A stretch of DNA of 64,000 bases from Comamonas sp. BIGb0124 (GTDB taxonomy: Bacteria; Pseudomonadota; Gammaproteobacteria; Burkholderiales; Burkholderiaceae_C), in the NCBI RefSeq assembly GCF_003752175.1, contig NZ_RJVF01000010.1:310001-374000 (forward strand). The letters run 5' to 3'. The position numbers were made by a program, and so were the translations under genes. Under the pieces are notes generated by a model. The model searched no databases. It was given only the letters and a program-made list of their open reading frames with translations, and was not told the origin of the DNA. Of this stretch, positions 61,555-64,000 are shown piece after piece; position 1 is the stretch's first letter; each line of letters opens with the position of its first letter.

Positions 61555-64000
61555 ATGTCGGCACAGCCTGATCAACATCTCGGCCTCGGCGGCCAGGATA
61601 CCGATAGCCAAGAAACCCGCGAATGGCTGGATGCCCTGGCCGCGGTGATCCAGTCCGAAGGACGGGAGCGAGCCCATTTCCTGATCGAGCAACTGCTCGA
61701 GGAAGGCCGCCAGAACGGTATCGACCTGCCCTATTCGGCCAACACCGGTTACGTCAACACCATCGAAGCCGATGCCGAAGTGCGCACGCCGGGCAATCTC
61801 GAGCTCGAAGGCCGTCTGCGTGCCTACATGCGCTGGAACGCCATGGCCATGGTTGTCAAGGCCAACCGCCTGCATCCTGAAGACGGCGGCGATCTGGGTG
61901 GCCACATCTCCTCGTTTGCCTCGCTGGCGCACATGTTTGCGGCCGGCTTCAACCACTTCTGGCATGCCGACGACACCGACAAGGGTGGCACGCACGGCGG
62001 CGACCTGCTGTACATCCAGGGCCATTCCTCGCCCGGCGTGTACGCGCGCGCTTTCCTCGAAGGCCGCCTGAGCGAAGAACAACTGCTGAACTTCCGTCAG
62101 GAAGTCGACGGCAAGGGCCTGTCGAGCTACCCGCATCCCAAGCTGATGCCCGAGTTCTGGCAGTTCCCCACGGTGTCGATGGGCCTGGGCCCGTTGATGG
62201 CGATCTATCAGGCCCGGTTCCTGAAGTACCTGCATGCACGCGGCCTGGCCGATACGTCGCAGCGCAAGGTGTGGGCTTTCCTGGGCGACGGCGAGATGGA
62301 CGAGCCGGAAAGCCTGGGCGCCATCGGCCTGGCCGCGCGCGAAGGCCTGGACAACCTGGTGTTCGTGGTCAACTGCAACCTGCAGCGCCTGGACGGCCCG
62401 GTTCGCGGCAACGGCAAGATCATCCAGGAACTCGAAGGCGAGTTCCGCGGCGCCGGCTGGAACGTCATCAAGCTGCTGTGGGGCAGCAACTGGGATCCGC
62501 TGCTGGCCAAGGACAAGGACGGCATCCTGCGCAAGGTCATGATGGACACGCTCGACGGCGACTATCAGGCTTTCAAGGCCAACGACGGCGCCTACGTGCG
62601 CAAGCATTTCTTCGGCCGCGATCCGCGCCTGCTGAAGATGGTCGAGCACCTGAGCGACGACGAAGTCTGGGCCCTGCGCCGCGGCGGCCACGATCCGTAC
62701 AAGGTCTATGCCGCCTTCGACAAGGCCAACAAGACCGTGGGCCAGCCCACCGTGCTGCTCGTCAAGACCGTCAAGGGCTATGGCATGGGCAAGATCGGTG
62801 AAGGCAAGAACACCGCTCACCAGACCAAGAAACTGGCGGACGACGACATCCGCCTCTTCCGCGACCGCTTCAACATCCCGATTCCGGATGACAAGCTGGC
62901 CGACGTGCCTTTCTACCGTCCGGCCGACAACACGCCGGAAATGAAGTACCTGCACGAGCGCCGCGCCGCGCTGGGCGGCTACCTGCCGCATCGCCGCGCA
63001 AAATCGGACGAGCAGTTCACCGTGCCCGCGCTCGACGTGTTCAAGGCCGTGACCGATCCGACGGCCGAAGGCCGCGAGATCTCGACCACCCAGGCCTATG
63101 TGCGTTTCCTGACGCAACTGCTGCGCGACAAGGCCATCGGCCCGCGCGTCGTGCCCATCCTGGTGGATGAAGCCCGCACGTTCGGCATGGAAGGCCTGTT
63201 CCGCCAGATCGGCATCTACAACCCCAAGGGTCAGCTGTACACCCCGGTCGACAAGGACCAGGTCATGTACTACCGGGAAGACAAGGCCGGTCAGATCCTG
63301 CAGGAAGGCATCAACGAAGCGGGCGGCATGTCCTCCTGGATCGCCGCGGCAACGTCGTATTCGACGAACAACCGCATCATGATCCCCTTCTATGTCTACT
63401 ACTCGATGTTCGGTTTCCAGCGCATCGGCGACCTGGCCTGGGCAGCGGGCGACATGCAGGCACGCGGCTTCCTGCTGGGCGGCACCTCGGGCCGCACCAC
63501 GCTCAACGGCGAAGGCCTGCAGCACGAAGACGGCCATAGCCACATCCTGGCCGGCACCATCCCGAACTGCATCAGCTACGACCCGACCTTCGCTCACGAA
63601 GTCGCCGTCATCATGCAAGAAGGCATGAAGCGCATGGTGGAGCGTCAGGAAAACGTCTACTACTACATCACGCTGCTCAACGAGAACTATGCACAGCCGG
63701 GCCTCAAGGCCGGCACCGAAGAGCAGATCATCAAGGGCATGTACCTGCTCGACGAAGGCCAGGGCGGCACGCTGCGCGTCAACCTGCTGGGTTCGGGCAC
63801 CATCCTGCGTGAGTCCATCGCCGCTCAGAAGCTGCTGGCCGAAGAGTGGGGCGTGGCTGCCAACGTCTGGAGCTGCCCGAGCTTCAACGAGCTCACCCGC
63901 GACGGCCAGGACGCCGACCGCTGGAACCTGCTGCACCCGACCGAAACGCCCCGCGTGCCGTTCGTCACGCAGCAACTGCAAGCGCATGAAGGCCCGGTCA
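61555..64000 (+). CDS. aceE: Pyruvate dehydrogenase E1 component, partial
   Basis: The first 815 codons from the ATG at 61555 (AAGGAG seven bases before) are present; about 80 residues are missing beyond the window. It is the homodimeric E1 of gammaproteobacterial/betaproteobacterial type: GHSSPGVYARAFLEGR, thiamine-diphosphate motif GDGEMDEPES with NCNLQRLDGPVRGN, and GRTTLNGEGLQHEDGHSH. It decarboxylates pyruvate and acetylates the lipoyl groups of E2. Divergent from the PAS kinase gene; the 61316-61554 gap contains TCACAG/CTGTGA and GTGAAC/GTTCAC inverted pairs that may bind a regulator. Confidence 0.97.
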   Translation, partial: MSAQPDQHLGLGGQDTDSQETREWLDALAAVIQSEGRERAHFLIEQLLEEGRQNGIDLPYSANTGYVNTIEADAEVRTPGNLELEGRLRAYMRWNAMAMVVKANRLHPEDGGDLGGHISSFASLAHMFAAGFNHFWHADDTDKGGTHGGDLLYIQGHSSPGVYARAFLEGRLSEEQLLNFRQEVDGKGLSSYPHPKLMPEFWQFPTVSMGLGPLMAIYQARFLKYLHARGLADTSQRKVWAFLGDGEMDEPESLGAIGLAAREGLDNLVFVVNCNLQRLDGPVRGNGKIIQELEGEFRGAGWNVIKLLWGSNWDPLLAKDKDGILRKVMMDTLDGDYQAFKANDGAYVRKHFFGRDPRLLKMVEHLSDDEVWALRRGGHDPYKVYAAFDKANKTVGQPTVLLVKTVKGYGMGKIGEGKNTAHQTKKLADDDIRLFRDRFNIPIPDDKLADVPFYRPADNTPEMKYLHERRAALGGYLPHRRAKSDEQFTVPALDVFKAVTDPTAEGREISTTQAYVRFLTQLLRDKAIGPRVVPILVDEARTFGMEGLFRQIGIYNPKGQLYTPVDKDQVMYYREDKAGQILQEGINEAGGMSSWIAAATSYSTNNRIMIPFYVYYSMFGFQRIGDLAWAAGDMQARGFLLGGTSGRTTLNGEGLQHEDGHSHILAGTIPNCISYDPTFAHEVAVIMQEGMKRMVERQENVYYYITLLNENYAQPGLKAGTEEQIIKGMYLLDEGQGGTLRVNLLGSGTILRESIAAQKLLAEEWGVAANVWSCPSFNELTRDGQDADRWNLLHPTETPRVPFVTQQLQAHEGPV

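Noticed and set aside
1-64000. Prophage, transposon or genomic island
   Set aside because: No integrase, transposase, phage structural gene, long direct repeat or abrupt composition change was seen; gene order in the central 15 kb is the conserved housekeeping order.

Overview
This is a GC-rich chromosomal window from a betaproteobacterium of the order Burkholderiales. The family is most likely Comamonadaceae, judged from the protein sequences and gene content; the genus cannot be fixed from sequence alone. No transposase, integrase, phage gene, rRNA, CRISPR array or clear tRNA was seen. Coding density is high and the long antisense open frames are GC-driven shadows.

Region 1 (1-10955), sugar-acid use and an uncharacterised uptake operon. 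After the 3' end of a 2-oxoglutarate/Fe(II) oxygenase comes a minus-strand L-threonate (tetronate) pathway: otnI, otnC, otnK, ltnD and a GntP-type permease, with a FadR-type regulator just upstream and a 23-bp palindrome in front of the permease. Upstream on the same strand is a NMT1/THI5-type ABC transporter (binding protein, ATPase, permease) translationally coupled to a nucleoside-deaminase-like enzyme. A divergent GntR regulator and several palindromes sit in the 447-bp gap in front of it.

Region 2 (10991-21297), malic enzyme and purine-ring degradation. maeB, with its own terminator, is followed by a ureide cluster. The minus-strand arm holds a GntR regulator, puuE allantoinase, a UraD-AllC fusion and an unassigned M20 hydrolase. 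The plus-strand arm holds hiuH, xdhC and a type-II glycerate kinase. Together they would take 5-hydroxyisourate to ureidoglycolate, feed glyoxylate-derived glycerate into glycolysis, and mature xanthine dehydrogenase, whose structural genes are not in the window. A perfect 16-bp palindrome lies between the divergent arms.

Region 3 (21336-34032), mixed housekeeping: a DUF3014-like membrane protein, lytic transglycosylase, 5-formyl-THF cyclo-ligase, a LysR/DUF2917 pair, yqeY, rpsU, a DUF502 membrane protein, an HI0933-type flavoprotein, a MarC protein, bifunctional Nnr and a DadA-like oxidase with a low-complexity insert. The 394-bp gap at 28410-28803 holds four hairpins ending in a strong plus-strand terminator, a candidate small RNA.

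Region 4 (34146-49755), the conserved translation/envelope superoperon: rpsB-tsf-pyrH-frr-uppS-cdsA-dxr-rseP-bamA-skp-lpxD-fabZ-lpxA-lpxB-rnhB and a SpoU methyltransferase. It couples ribosome function, undecaprenyl and isoprenoid precursors, phospholipid synthesis, outer-membrane protein assembly and lipid A synthesis.

Region 5 (49793-64000): yciO, an EamA transporter and rnm (RNase AM) on the minus strand; periplasmic sodC; prlC; a Tat-exported PhoD-type phosphatase; folD; and a FixJ/DctB-like two-component system facing aceE (pyruvate dehydrogenase E1), which runs off the window.
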